This document shows positions 25,575 to 38,601 of a DNA stretch of 64,000 bases, in pieces. The DNA is from Diadophis punctatus similis (taxonomy: Eukaryota > Chordata > Lepidosauria > Squamata > Dipsadidae), in the NCBI GenBank assembly GCA_023053685.1, contig JALIGW010000013.1:18064501-18128500 (forward strand), written 5' to 3'. Made by a program: the position numbers and the translations under genes. The stretch's first letter is position 1; each line of letters opens with the position of its first letter. A model generated the notes under the pieces. The model was not told the origin of the DNA. It did no database searches and saw only the letters and a program-made list of their open reading frames with translations.

Positions 25575-25894
25575 CTCTAGTGTTTACCACACTCAAGAAC
25601 TATTCTCAGAAGCACGCAGCTCATGAGATTTTTAGAGACTGTGGAGACCATCCAAGACTAGGATGTGCTTTCGCACAACTTTGAACCCTCTGGAAGTCAT
25701 GTGAGAGGGCCATGCTCCAGACTCTCAGAAAATGAGTTTGTTTTATTCATATTTCATTTTTATAATCATTTGACTGTATTTTTTAAAAAATAAATGAATA
25801 TATAAATAATTGTTTCTCCTTTCATTTTTTCTGGGGAGTTGGGGGAGGAACATACCAGCAGAATCAATTAGGCATTTTCTGAATGTTTGACCAA

Positions 25895-26442
25895 AATCAC
25901 ATGAAGTGTTAGTAGCACTTTATAATGCCTTAGTAAGACCACACTTGGAATATTGCATCTAGTTTTGGTCACCACGATGTTAAAAAGATGTTAAGACTCT
26001 AGAAAGAGTCCAGAGAAGAGCAACAGAGATGATTAGGGGACTGGAGGCTAAAACATATGAAGAACAGTTGCAGGAACTGGGTTTGTCTAGTTTAATAAAA
26101 AAAAAGGACTAGGGGAGACATGATAGCAGTGTTCCAATATCTCAGGGGCTGCCACAAACGAGGGAGTCAAACTATTCTCCAAAGCACCTGAAGGCAGGAC
26201 AAGAAGCAATGGATGAAAACTAATCAAGGAGAGAACTAACCTAGAAGTAAGAAAAATTTACTGACAATGAGACCAATTAATCTGTGGAAGGACTTGCCTA
26301 CAGAAGTTGTGGGTGCTCCAACACTGGAGATTTTTAAGAAGACTTGGACAACTTTTTTGAAATAGTATAGGATTTCTTGAACAAGGGGTTGATCTAGAAG
26401 ACCTCCAAGATCCCTTCCAACTCTGTTATTTTGTTATCTAGA
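25895..26442 (+). mobile_element. CR1-type LINE, 3' ORF2 fragment
   Basis: Degraded translation shows ALVRPHLEYCI, then [18 protein letters not shown], as in the C-terminal part of CR1 reverse transcriptase. It then runs into the CR1-like end 'gatcccttccaactctgtta'. Stops and frameshifts show it is dead. Confidence 0.8.
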
Positions 26443-26555
26443 AGGCTATAACTCCAGCTACTGTATGCCAATAAATAAATAAATACTGTATTGGAACTAG
26501 ATTCCCCTTGTTTGCCTTTTGTTAAAAGACTTTGCAGTAAAAATGCAGTATTCCC

Positions 26556-26920
26556 CATACAGGTACAATCACAACGGAGCCCAAAATTTCCATTGCTAAT
26601 CAAGTTAAGTTAGTTGTGCCCCATCTTATGACCTTTTTGTTGCAGTTGTTAAGCGAATCATTGCAGTTGTTAAGTGAATCTGGCTTCCCCCATTGACTTT
26701 GCTTGCCGGAAGCTGGCTGGGAAGGTTACAAATGGTGATTCCATGACCTCAGGAACGTGCAAGTGTCATAAATACATTCCAGTTGTCAAGCATCTGAATT
26801 TTGATCACATGACTACAGGGATGCTGCAGTGGTCATAAGTGTGAAAATCAGTCATAGGTCTCCACAATTGGGAGCAGCATCTCCATTGCTAAGCAACACA
26901 GTTGTACATTGAAACATCAC
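26556..26920. mobile_element. Decayed TIR element of the 8048/15843 family
   Basis: 'tacaatcacaacggagccca' and 'gttgttaagtgaatctggct' match the interior of the 8048-8445 copy; the ends are poorly kept. Confidence 0.6.
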
Positions 26921-27209
26921 ATCATCACACCAGACTTATACCATCTGTTCTGCTGCTGTTGCTCAGTGAATCAGCCAGGTCTTCAATCGTGACCTCACAT
27001 GACCGCAACTTGTGACTTCCTATTGCATACTGATAGCATGTATATTATTTTCAATTTAATGCGTGATCTTGATTGCTCTTAATATGAACTAAAAGGAATT
27101 ATTTTCCTGTTTCAAAATATCCCATAGGGAACCAAGCTGATTTTCAATTTCAATTTTGTGCATTTCTAAGAGGTTATTCAGGAAAATAATCATTTTGTAG
27201 TGACTAGGT

Positions 27210-27593
27210 CAGTGATGGTGAACCTTTTTCTTTTTGCGTGCCCAAAATGGGAGTGCGCGTGCACACTAGCGCACCACATGCCGGCACACAACCCCCTCCC
27301 CCGTGCACCACACTGTGCATGTGCCCCCTCCCGCATTGGGCCATTTTTCACCCTCATGCTTCCCTGAAGTCTCCGGAGTGCAAAAAACGGCCCAATGGGC
27401 AAACCGGAAGTCTGTTTTTCCAAACTTCCGGTTTGTCCGTTGGGCCGTTTTTCGCACTCTGGAGGGCGAAAACGGCCTTTCCCAAGGCCGAAAACCAGCT
27501 GGTCAGCGCACGCATGTGCACTGGAGCTGACATAGGGCAACACCTTGCATGCCCTCAGAAAAGGCTCCGCATGCCACAGGTTCACCATCACAG
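27210..27593. mobile_element. hAT-like element, CAGTGATGGCGAACC family, copy b
   Basis: The ends CAGTGATGGTGAACC and GGTTCACCATCACAG are perfect inverted repeats. Flanking 8-mers GACTAGGT and CTGTAGGT agree at 5 of 8 positions. The interior contains an inverted repeat around 'aaacttccggtttgtccgtt'. Confidence 0.8.
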
Positions 27594-28496
27594 CTGTAGG
27601 TGCAAAGATGATGAGGAACAGCTTTGGAAGTAGTTGAATGGATCTTACTGAGAGTTGAGCATCGTACATGTTTAATAAATAATCTGAAAAAAGGTGCAGT
27701 CATTTTAATGATTCAAGGTGGGATGCTTCCTTTGTGCTCATGTATGTCATGAAGTAGCATTTGCAAATGTTTTTATCCAAAGTAGCTTATAAATTATATT
27801 TTTCCATAATTTTGCTATTTTTGCAAATAATTGATACACAATTAAACTTGCACAATTTCCTGGTAAGATAGTGTACTATGTATTTGTATACTTAGCTCCA
27901 ATTTCTGAAAAGCACTGTGTACTCTATATGTGTTGTTGTGTGTGTGAAATTTCTGAGCTGACGATTATAGACCATCCTGTTTGTTAGACTGGATTTAGCT
28001 ACTTCGAAAACAAATTGTACAAAAGTAGCAACACATGTCTTTTAACTTTATTTTTCCCCATGTTTATTTTCATTGTATACTAATTTTTAGTCTTCTAAGG
28101 AAACAGGAAACACTAGAATGACTCACAAAATTTGAAATGCAGTTCGTTTATTTGTAAAACCATTTTGAAGCTTTTCAGTGAAAGGAGCCTAAACTCATCA
28201 CAGCAGAACTATAATTATTGCCTATTGTTAGGTACCTAAGAGAGAAACTTTTACGGTGCTTTTTCCCTTAGTTTTGGGAATGATGAGTTTCTTATTTTTG
28301 TTTTTTGAAAATTGATTAGTAAAAACTATTTGCTGACTGCAAATAAGAGGTTAGAACCATGGAGATTAGTAATGAAACTAATGAATTGCAAAATCAAAAT
28401 ATTGTTGGGTCACTGTGTGTACTAGCTGGGGAATTCTGGGAATTGAACATCACATGTCTTAAATTTTCCAAGTTTGAGAAATACTGCTTTAGCCCA

Positions 28497-29290
28497 TTCT
28501 GAATAGAATAGAATAGAATAGAATGACAGAGTTGGAAGGGACCTTGGAGGTCTCCTGGTCCAACTGCCTGCGCAGGCAGGAAACTCTATACCCGTGATGG
28601 TGAACCTATGGCATGCAGGTTGGAAGTCAGGGGTGGGTTCTGGTTTTCTTCACTGCCGGTTCGCTCCTTGATATGCTGAGCACGCGCTTTGCACGCATAC
28701 GCAGTGCTAAAAAAACAGCTTCTGCACGTGGACAGAAGCAAAAACAAGATGACGCCGCCGAGCCGGTTCGGGGGCGTGGCAGGCCCGGGTCGCTGCCAGT
28801 TCTAGTGACCCAGGCCGCCAAGTTAGTACCGTTTCCATAGAACCGGTCCGAACCCACCTTTGTTGGAAGTGGCACGCAGAGCCATCCGCCCCGGGCACAC
28901 CAGCTATCGCCCGTTGTTCTTCTGGGTTCCTGCACGTGCATGCACGCCGGCCAGCACCAGAAACTAGAATGCGTGCCGGGGAGCTGTTCTTTTGGTTTCC
29001 GGCACTCCCGCACGTTCCCATTTCGGCACTCAGTGCCAAAAAGGTTCGCCAACACTGCCCTATACCATTTCAGACAAATGATTATCCAATCTTCTTAAAA
29101 ACTTCCAGTTTTGGAGCATTAATCTGGTGGTGATGCCTCTAACCCACATTTTTCTATCTTATTAAGTAGTAGGTCGTTATCAAATGCCTTACTGAAGTCC
29201 AAGTAAATTATATCCACAGCATTTCTCTGGTCCACTAATTTTGTCACTTTATCAAAGAATGTAATAAGATTTGTCTGGCATGATCAAACT
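28497..29290 (-). mobile_element. CR1-type LINE fragments split by a hAT insertion
   Basis: The minus strand at about 29150-29290 encodes SCQTNLITFFDKVTKL...AVDIIYLDFSKAFDN, the reverse transcriptase YLDFSKAFD motif of CR1. 28497-28591 is the CR1 3' end with a GAATA-repeat tail, the microsatellite-seeding style known in snakes. The gap between them holds the hAT copy at 28592-29057. The two parts could also be separate insertions. Confidence 0.75.
28592..29057. mobile_element. hAT-like element, CAGTGATGGCGAACC family, copy c
   Basis: The ends CCGTGATGGTGAACC and GGTTCGCCAACACTG. Flanked by CTCTATAC and CCCTATAC (7 of 8). It is inserted into an older CR1 copy. Confidence 0.85.
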
Positions 29291-29399
29291 AGGGCAGTTT
29301 GATTTTAAGAATACAGTATATACAACTAAAATGAGACCTTGATAATGGTGCTCAGATTCATACGAGTAGAATGAATAGTAGCTTACGCACTATTCATTC

Positions 29400-30200
29400 A
29401 AAATGTGCCTCAAGGGGTGGGGGGAAATCTGTCTTAATATTACATGTTGAGAGATGCCTAAGGCCACCGCTAGATGGCGCTCACCAGGAGTTACAAAATC
29501 GCGCTCGCTCGCTCGCTCTCGGCTGCCGCCTCGCGCTCATCCGGATCCCCGCAGCTGAGGCGCGCGAGCCCAGAGACCCCCCGAAATTGCAGGGAGAGCG
29601 GATCGGGCGGGCCGAAGTGCGTCCCCGAGGGGAGAGAAGCGGTGGGCGGCGCAAGCGCTGAAGAACGGGAGGCGGAGGAGGAGCCTGGGTTGGATTATGG
29701 CGTCATAGCTGCCTGGGTGTATGCGCGTTAGGGAGCCCGGGTTGCTGCAGTAGCAGAAGAAGCTGCTGTAGGGTGCGAAGAAGAGCCACATCCGACGGGA
29801 AGGTGAGGTTGCAGCCGCAGCTCCTCGGACCTCAGAAGGGCCACGAGCCGGTCCAGCATGTTGCGCAAGGCTTGCTGAGGAAGCTGCGGCTCCCTTAGTC
29901 CGGGCGGGCGCGAGGTAAGACGGGCGCCCTTGCAAAATGGGTCCTTCTTCCGCTGCTGCTGGTTGCCTCCCGCGCTCTCGGTGGCAAACGCTGCTTTCCT
30001 GAGGGGAGGGGTGGTGGTGGAAGCTCTGCAGCAAGAGTCCCAGCCAAACAGGGTGAGGGGCGGCAGGGAGGGGTAACGGCGGCGAGTCAGCGCCGGGTCC
30101 TCTCTCTCCCTCGCCTGCTTTGCTAGGAGCTGTCAAATAAACGCGAAGGCGGGGTGGGGTGGGGATTCCGCGCTGCCCCGCTTCTGCTATAAGAAGGGGC
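29400..30200 (+). promoter_or_regulatory. CpG island with probable noncoding first exon, gene unknown
   Basis: Dense CpG from about 29480 to 30130, far from known repeats. A good plus-strand donor (gcgcgag|gtaaga) at 29914/29915 suggests an untranslated first exon. The only nearby ATG (29858) opens a frame that stops after six codons. By mammalian synteny INPP4A would be expected here but in the opposite orientation, so I do not name the gene. Confidence 0.55.
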
Positions 30201-31138
30201 TGCTTTTTTTACCCCATTGTTCGGTTTTGTTTGGACAACTTGAGGGGGGGAGGGAGGAGAGACCGGCGCGTGACGGGTTCTGCTTTGCCTCGGCCCGCCG
30301 ATAACCGTGGGGAGGACATATTTAACAACCACGGATATGGATGGCTCGTAGTAGGAAGGATGCTGATGTCTTTCTCTGGCGCTGGTGTGTGATCCGATAG
30401 CTGCATTTGTCTGATGCAAACTGGAGGGCGTGCGTCGGACAGGATTTAATAAAAAGGAAGAAGAGAAGATGATTATATATTTGGCAGGTTCGGGGCTGTT
30501 TCTTTTCTTTTCTAGGACATCCAGGGTTATGTTTTGCGGAATGGGTTCCCGGGAATTCTTGCCCCGGAGCCAGGCTTTTTCTTCATTAATCTGGTTTCTT
30601 GGCATGTAACGGCCTTTTACCTCCTAGACGATTACATTATAGGTTCCTGATTCATCTGTGAATTGACGAGAGCTTTAAAGGAATCAACTTGATACCTTCC
30701 CAAGATAACCCTAAATCTTATGATAAAAGATATTTGTTAAAACTATTTCACACAGATCACACGTTTCTTGTAAAGTGCTAGTCACTCAGGAGCTATTATA
30801 AAGACTAGCTTAATTTTAGACTTGGGTAATTAATTTTAAACGATTGCCCACACAGTCTACTTTTTACCATGCCTCAGCAACAAGACCCATAGTGTTGCTC
30901 ACCTCTGGCCAATCTCAAATGAGAAGGTGCTGTTGCTAGAACAGTTCCTTCTCTTTTACTGGGGTCTACTGGGGTTATCTAAAATATTTCTTGAATTGTT
31001 GGTTTATTTTTGAACCTTGATCTGACCCTTTTTAAGTGACACCAAAGCTCCAGTTGATTTATAATATCTCATCCTATCTTGCCTTGGCCTGGTGCTTGAT
31101 GTTAAGTTAATTTCATTTGTCAGTTTCAGATGTTTCTG

Positions 31139-31200
31139 CTTTTTTAGGATTATGGTAGGATTTTTAGGATTACAGTAGGATTTTTAGGATTACAGTATTT
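31139..31200. repeat. About 21-bp tandem repeat, three copies
   Basis: 'tttttaggattacagtagga' is repeated three times with small changes. Confidence 0.8.
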
Positions 31201-31684
31201 CTATTTGTCAATGGGAATATCAATCTCCCAGTAGATCTGCATTTGATTTTACATTATATTGATATTGCTGTGTTTGAACTTAAGGGGGGGGGAGAAAATA
31301 GCTGTGCAAGGGAAGTGTCTAGTCTCTTTGGCAGCCAAGCATAAATGGAGTTGCAGGCACAGAGCCCAGTAGTTTGATGGGAGAGACTGGTCCACCTGGA
31401 ACCCAGCAGTTCACTGACCTCTGGAGGCCCATCCCCCAAGTGCCATGGATTATCCATGTGAAAAGTCTTAGCAGTTGCTAGGAAGATGCTTCCATTCTTC
31501 AAAAGCACCTTGAATCAGCTTCATCCTAGCAATAGGTTGACCACAAGATGGAGGTTATAGAATAACCTCCTGGAACTAATAACCCATAGAGAAGATGCGA
31601 GATTGTAAGGATTTTATAAGTATGATATATGTTAACGTGTTTTTAGATGTTTTAGATGTTTTTATTTTGATTTTTGTTGGTTTC

Positions 31685-31900
31685 TGGTTGTGAGCCGCCC
31701 AGAGTCCATGCGGAGTTGGGCGGCATATAAACTAAACCAAATAAACAAATAAACAAATAAACAAATAAACAAATAAACAAATAAATAAATAAATAAATTA
31801 ATTAATAAAAATAATAAATTAATAAAAATAATAAATTAATAAAAATAAAAAATAAAAAATAAATAAAAAATAAAAAATAATAAAAAATTAAAAAAATAGC
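31685..31900 (+). repeat. Retroelement 3' tail with (AAAC)n/(AAAT)n
   Basis: 'gagccgcccagagtccatgc' and 'gagttgggcggcatataaac' are followed by about 170 bases of A-rich tetranucleotide repeats. Same tail family as 21525-21583. Confidence 0.7.
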
Positions 31901-32848
31901 AATGGGGCAGGTTCATAGTGCAGCAAACAGAACAGGCAGCTGAACTTCTGTCATACATGGAGAAGATCTACGGATATCAATGGGGGATAAACAGCTCAAT
32001 TTCAGTTGATTTGGTGGGTCTGAGTATGTCTTGCGTGGGCTTCAACCCATGATCATTAAAAAGAATACATATTTTTTTGCTGAAAAATAGAATACAAATG
32101 CTATTGATGCTCACTGAAACAACTGAGCTTTAAAAACAATGTTACCCAAACTTTTAATGAAACCATCCTGCAATAGTTTTGAATATTTACTGAGGTGTTT
32201 GCAATTTATCTTTTTAAATTTTATTTTGTTAAAGACACAGCTACACACACACACACATACACACACACAAACAAACAGTAATTGTGTAAAATAACACAAC
32301 TATTGATATGTACCTGTACAAGAAGTTACTCTTTGCTACAACATGCCACTTGTTCATTATGCAAAAAACTGAGAGTTGCTTAATATGTACCAGCTTCTTG
32401 CTTAATATGTACCAGAAACCTAGATCGTATTGAAGAAAAAATATTTCTGTATTAATGTTTCTGCTTAGCCTCTCCTGCTTGATTACATTTTCAGCTAAGG
32501 CTATATTCCATAGTCTCTGGCTGTTTAAATATCCTGCTTCATTCTTCATAAATAACCTACAATTTAGCTTGACAGGAGGCAATAGCTCTTTATTTGATGA
32601 TTCTATATGCAAGGTATTATATGGTGATAATAGAGTATATAGAATATAATAGATATGGGGGAAGAGGATATCTCTTTCTGAATAATCCTGCAAAATAGAT
32701 AGATAAATAGAGAGATAGATGGATAGATAGATATAGATAGATATAGATATATACGGTAGTTACATAGATAGACATATGTTATTTTTAAATGAATAAGCTT
32801 TGCCACCATATATGAAAGTAAGCACCAACCTATCAGTTTCTCCTATGA

Positions 32849-34146
32849 CCGTGGTGGCGAACCTCTGGCACGCGTGCCACAGGTGGCACGCGGAGCCATT
32901 TCGGCTGGCACGCCACGGGTCCGGCACATTCTACTTCCGGGTTTCTGGCGCGCATGTGCAGAGCTGCTAGAGCTACCCGAAGCAGAAGGAGGAGGGGCGG
33001 TTGCGCAGGCTGGGCGGCTCGTGTAACCGCTCCCTCCTCCTTCTGCTGCCAGCCTCATGTTCCTGCTTCTGCTCGGAGTGCCAGGCTTGGAGCAGAAGGA
33101 GGAGGGGGCGGTTGCGCGAGCCGCCCAGCCTGCGCAACCGCCCCCTTCTCCTGCTCCAAGCCTCGCACTCCGGGCACCAGCCGGAACGTGAGGCTGGCAG
33201 GAGAAGGAGGAGTGAGCGGTTACGTGAGCCGCCCAGCCTGCGCAACCGCCCCCTTCTCCTGCTCCAAGCCTCGCACTCCGGGCACCAGCCGGAACGTGAG
33301 ACTGGCAGGAGAAGGAGGAGGGAGCGGTTACGCGAGCCGCCCAGCCTGCGCAACCGCCCCCTTCTCCTGCTCCAAGCCTCGCACTCCGGGCACCAGCCGG
33401 AACGTGAGACTGGCAGGAGAAGGAGGAGGGAGCGGTTACGCGAGCCGCCCAGCCTGCGCAACCGCCCCTCCTCCTTCTCCTGCCAGTCTCACGTTCCGGC
33501 TGGTGCCCGGAGTGCGAGGCTTGGAGCAGGAGAAGGGGGCGGTTGCGCAGGCTGCATCCCTGCCATTCTCCCTGCCATTCAAGCGGCCGAAGGAGCCCCG
33601 GAGCGCCGACGTTGCCCTCCGTCTCGGTCTCCTGCCGCCACCGCCAGCTGCAGCCTTCCCAGCAGGTGGGCGCACGTGGAAGGGGTCGCGGAGCAGAGGC
33701 GCCCGGCGGTTTAAGGCAAGAGGCGGGCGGGAGATGCGGGCAGGAGCTTGCTTCCGCCGATGCCACTTCTGGCATCCCTGCGCCTCTCGCACCGCTCGCC
33801 GGGTGTCTCTGCTCCGCGATCCCTCCCCTGCGCGCCCACCTGCTGGGAAGGCTGCAGCTGGCGGTGGCGGCAGGAGACCAAGAAGGAGGGCAGCTGCAGC
33901 CTTCCCAGCTTGTGCCCGGAGTGCGAGGCTTGGAGCAGGAGGAGGAGGGGGCGGTTACACGTGCGCAGTAGATGTGCGCATGCGCGGTGCGGGCGCGTGC
34001 GTGGTGCAGGCGCGTGCATGTAGGTGTGGGTGCACATGCGCAGGGGGGGGTGCGCATTGCATTTTGGGTAGTGGCACGCGGGAGCGCTGGTGGGTGTGCG
34101 CGCGCCTATTTTTGGCACGCTGAGAGAAAAAGGTTCGCCACCGCTG
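32849..34146. mobile_element. hAT-like element, CAGTGATGGCGAACC family, copy d (1.3 kb, tandem repeats inside)
   Basis: The ends CCGTGGTGGCGAACC and GGTTCGCCACCGCTG; exact target-site duplication TCCTATGA (32841-32848 and 34147-34154). Very GC-rich, so long frames stay open on both strands (up to 404 codons). These have low-complexity composition and no domain I recognise, so I do not call them genes. Contains the 108-bp tandem array. Confidence 0.9.
33121..33552. repeat. 108-bp tandem repeat, four copies
   Basis: The block beginning 'ccgcccagcctgcgcaaccg' starts at 33121, 33229, 33337 and 33445, an exact period of 108. Each unit is partly self-complementary, for example 'ggttgcgcaggctgggcgg' occurs inverted earlier in the element. 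Confidence 0.9.
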
Positions 34147-36168
34147 TCCTATGACATAAATTATACTTTTTTAAATAGATGTATTACAATCTCATTGAGA
34201 GGAAGGGCAGGGGGAACACTAACTGAATTATTTTGAGATATATTCTGTTTTTGGCAGATACAGGTTGGGGAGGGGTGTTGATGAAATATACAGTCAACTC
34301 TTCCAAATAGTTTCATCAATAGGTTCCAATATTATTCTCCCAAATATTTTTAATGCTAGGAATTTATATACTTATAGATCTTCGAGACCAAAAACGTTTT
34401 CATTTTTATCATATTGTAAAATTAATTTGATCATTAATTGTCTTTTTTACCTCTGATTTAACCCTGGAGTTAGAAAATAAAATATATTCATGTTATTATG
34501 TAAAACCATTAAAAGTAGCTTGTTTTAGATCTTTAATTAACTGCTTCCCTGTTTGGGATTGTCCTTTACTATACGGACCCCTTAATCAGTAGAGACCTGC
34601 TGAATCATATTGTTTATGATCAAAGGTTGTCTGACAAAATAGATTCACTATTTTATTCTTTGCCTAGTTTAGCTTTAAATTTAACAGTGACAGTACTTTT
34701 ACAAGTTCTGTATCATATTTCTTGTCATTATTATGCTCATTGTTTGTCTACCATTTTAAAAGGCCATTTTAAATTAGGCACAGATAGCATCCTTATGTTT
34801 ATAGATAGCAGACTTCTGTGCTTTTTTTTTGCTTCCATATATATGATTTTTTTCACTGTACTTTTATCATTTTCCAGGATATCATTTGATAACTCCTGGA
34901 ATTGCTATCTCAATCTAAGGAGGAGGATATTCATTTTAATTGCAGATCTTTTCCCAACCAGAAGTATTGTAATCTAGGTTACTTATCTCTCATCCTGATA
35001 GAAATAAATCCTGATGAAATTAGTTGTGTTTATCCTAGAAACCTTTTTTTTCCAACTGCAAGACTGCCACCCACATTCTTTAATCCTGGTTTGCTAAAGG
35101 GTTTATTTATGCAACATGTGTTTTCTCCTATTTATGTTGAACGTTATATACCGTAGTTGGATCCTTTGCAAAATGCAAATACATGTTTTCTTGAAAAAAT
35201 GTTAATCTTATATTCCCTGGTAGCTCATATCAGCTTCAGGAGGAGATATTTCATACAGTAGAAATACTAATCTGTGAAATGCCAAATAAAGCTATTCCTG
35301 CCTGCTGCTCTTACCTTAAGTGCTAAATTCTCTGCCATTGTTTTTTCTGTTTACTCATCTGTTGAAAACGTTAAGATAACATTTCTAAGAAAAGTTTTGA
35401 ATTAATTTAGAACTACCGTACCTTAAACAGATGAGAAATTTACCTTTTTTTTTTAACTACCAACAGCACTGGAATATATAATCTGTGGTTTCCTTGAAAT
35501 AAACCATTTCTAGAGAAATGGAATTAGGTCCATATTTTTTTATGGATTATGAAATAATTATAGTGGTCCTGAAAGATCCCTTGACACCCAAAGCGGTAAA
35601 AGAGGAAGTAAAGAAGATGATGATTCTGAAAGAAATACATCAGGAAAAATGAATAGCATCTAATTGCAAATATACATTCAGAATAAAATAGACATTTATT
35701 TAATATCTTATTTATGTTTGTTTTTGTAAGGTCTGAGTAGACTTAGTAGTAATGTACTCCTATAACTCAAAAAATATAGTATAGATGTGCTTTGGCTGTC
35801 TGTCAGAACTATAGGTGAAAGGCATTTAAGGATTCCAATGACCATGATACAACTTAGCTTATCTGTTTTTATAGGCAGTTTCAGCCTCCCTCAGCCAAGT
35901 CATGCATTCTAGTTGCCTATGTTGGACAGGCCTATGATGCACAAAGGAAGTGGCAATTATCATAATTGGGTAACTGAGGAAGTATTGCCATGTCACCTGC
36001 TGCCTCAGACTCTGCAAATATCTTTTCCAGAGAATATATTCTCTAAATGAATTTGTATGATTGCTTCCTAGGAGAGAGCATGATGATATATTTGCTCAGC
36101 TATTTGCCTATTTAGGTGACTACCATTAGTTGAGAAGCAAACATATCCATGCATGTGGAAAACTAGTA

Positions 36169-36519
36169 CAGTAATCCCTCGCTATATCACGGTTCACCTT
36201 TCACGGTCTCGCTGCTTCACGGATTTGCATCGTGCATTGTGTTCTGCATTCTGATTGGCTGATTGGTAAAACAGCTTGCCAAGAGCAGTGAAATACACGT
36301 GAGGCCAGGGGTGAAATCCTCCCGGTTCGCACAGCTCAACAACCTGGTGGCGTTCGCGGCGCGGGGCTTCCTCCACCCGTTTCCCCGCCCACCTGGATGT
36401 TGGCATCTGCGTTCTTTTGCCCTCTGCGCATGCGCAAAGCTGAAGTTACTACTTCACGGATTTCACCTATCACGGGTTCTTTTTGGAACGTAACCCCAGC
36501 GAAAAACGAGGGATCACTG
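36169..36519. mobile_element. Tigger/pogo-like MITE
   Basis: The ends CAGTAATCCCTCG and CGAGGGATCACTG are inverted, flanked by TA on both sides (36167-36168 and 36520-36521). A nested piece of the GGTGGGTTCC hAT family lies at about 36308-36445. No transposase. Confidence 0.8.
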
Positions 36520-37983
36520 TACTGCGTCACATTGTGCTTCTTAGGGTTTTTGTCTCTACCATTTTTTTTGAACGGGACTTGAGCACTGTGAGGGAATATT
36601 TGCTTCTCTACACAGAAAGATGTTTTCCATTGTCTGAATTAAACCAGACTGTGTGTCTGTTGTGTTTTATCTGAAGAAATGTATATAATTTGGTTTAGTT
36701 GTTGTGAAGTGAGATAAAAACATTTGGCATAAGAGCCTCTAACCAGCTAAGTTTAAGAGTTTGGCTCTGCTTTTGCCTAATATTATAGCTCTGTAATAGC
36801 AAAGTGCTATTATTTTCCATTTCCTTCGGCTCTTGTGAGCAAAGGATTAAAAATAAGGAAAGTATAGTATTTTACATTGAGAATTTGTCATGTGAAAGAT
36901 AATACAATGCGTTTTTAATATTGACAAAGGAAAATCAAATGATTAAATATATTTCTTAAAGTAGTATTTCTACTTTGCACTTCTGCAGTAAAACACTTGT
37001 TGCAGCATTCAGAGCTGTTGAAACTTCAATGGTCATTAAACAAATGGTTGTAAATCAAGGACTACTGGTAACTCCTTTTTTTTGAATGAACTGGATCATA
37101 GCAAATACTCCCCCAAAATTTAGTATTCTTGTACAAGATTTATAGTGATTAACAATTTGTATTTCAAGGAAGTTTGTTTGAACATAGTACTTCTGAATTG
37201 GCAATCACATTGCCCTGAATAGTTCCAGAGATACTGACTTCTATTTTCGATGCTGCTTATCTGTTTAATCAATATTAACTATAGAGTGAAGAGAAGACAT
37301 TATTCCAGTTTTAAACAATGAACTTTTAATTAAGTGTTAATTTTGATGGCCAGGAACTGTTCACAAAACAGAATGGCAAAGAAGATTATTAGAACCTCAG
37401 GAGAAGTATGAGGTTTCTGTTCTGTGATTTCCTAATTATTTTGAAAGATTGTTTTCTGGTTGGGAAATCAGACTGATGTTTTTTAGTAAATGTCTAACCA
37501 TGAGACATTAAATTTTTATTACGGTACTTTAATGACGATCTCTCTGGATAGATTAGTAGAAAATAAGATTGTGCAATTCTGTACCAAGTTATGATTATTG
37601 TCTTATTTTTGTGCAGTTTTAGTTCAAGTGAGACAACTTGTGACCTTTTGGCTCATTGTTTCAGATATACTTTACAGATTCCGCAATGCTTTCAATAGTG
37701 GCAGAACTTTTAATGTACTTAAAAGTTTAAAGTTCTTAAAAATTCATGGAGATATTCAGAGATGTATCTGTTTTGAAAGTAGTCCATGTTGAACTGTATA
37801 GCACAGTCAAATATCAGAGCTGATCGAAGAAATGTTTGATGACATTTTGTATTATGTCACAACATGCTTCATGATAATTTTATGTCATAAAATATTTTAT
37901 AAAATTTGCCAATTTCAATTCTAGGAGACTCATGGATCTGATTTGGAGTGCATTCTGCAAGTTAGCCCTTTTGAGATACATTT

Positions 37984-37985
37984 AT

Positions 37986-38065
<80 letters not shown>
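37984..38065. repeat. (TCTA)n microsatellite
   Basis: About 20 uninterrupted TCTA units immediately beside the 3' end of a minus-strand SINE, so it was probably seeded by the SINE tail. Confidence 0.98.
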
Positions 38066-38300
38066 TTTTAATGAGATTTATATACCACCTCATAGTGCAA
38101 GCACTCTCTAAGCGGTTTACACCATTAAGCAATGTATATATTTACATTGCCCCCAACAATCTGGGTCCTCATTTTACCTACCTCGGAAGGATGGAAGGCT
38201 GAGTCAGCCCTGAGCCGGTGAGATTTGAACAGCTGAACTCAAATGATCACAGTCAGCTAAATTAGCCTGCAGTACTGCTCTCTAACCACTGCTTATGATG
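38066..38300 (-). repeat. tRNA-derived SINE, copy 2
   Basis: Same body as 1703-1930 ('gcggtttacaccattaagca', 'caatctgggtcctcatttta'). Confidence 0.75.
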
Positions 38301-38494
38301 CACCATTTCGCTCAGTTAAACGTTACAGACACAATAATTTTAATAGTATATAGATACCTTCTTTCATTTTTCATAACCATGCCTGTTATTGTGGCTAAAT
38401 TGCTATTGCAATTATATTTGCTGTTTTGCAAGAAATTATAGCTATAAATTTGACACTATAGTTTCTAGAATGCTCTTAGCAAAGGCAAAAATAG

Positions 38495-38601
38495 TCCTTC
38501 CTTCCTTCCTTCCTTCCTTCCTTCCTTCCTTCCTTCCTTCCTTCCTTCCTTCCTTCCTTCCTTCCTTCCTTCCTTCCTTCCTTCCTTCCTTCCTTCCTTC
38601 C
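38495..38601. repeat. (CTTC)n microsatellite
   Basis: About 26 CTTC units; open frames across it are artefacts. Confidence 0.98.

Noticed and set aside
33121..33552. CRISPR-like regular array
   Set aside because: Contiguous 108-bp tandem repeats without unique spacers, in a vertebrate transposon.
32843..34123. Overlapping long open frames (up to 404 codons) on both strands
   Set aside because: They follow from GC-rich tandem repeats inside a hAT element; low-complexity peptides, no domain, open in several frames at once.
34627..34977. 116-codon hydrophobic open frame
   Set aside because: AT-rich sequence with chance hydrophobic composition; no splice, repeat or homology support.
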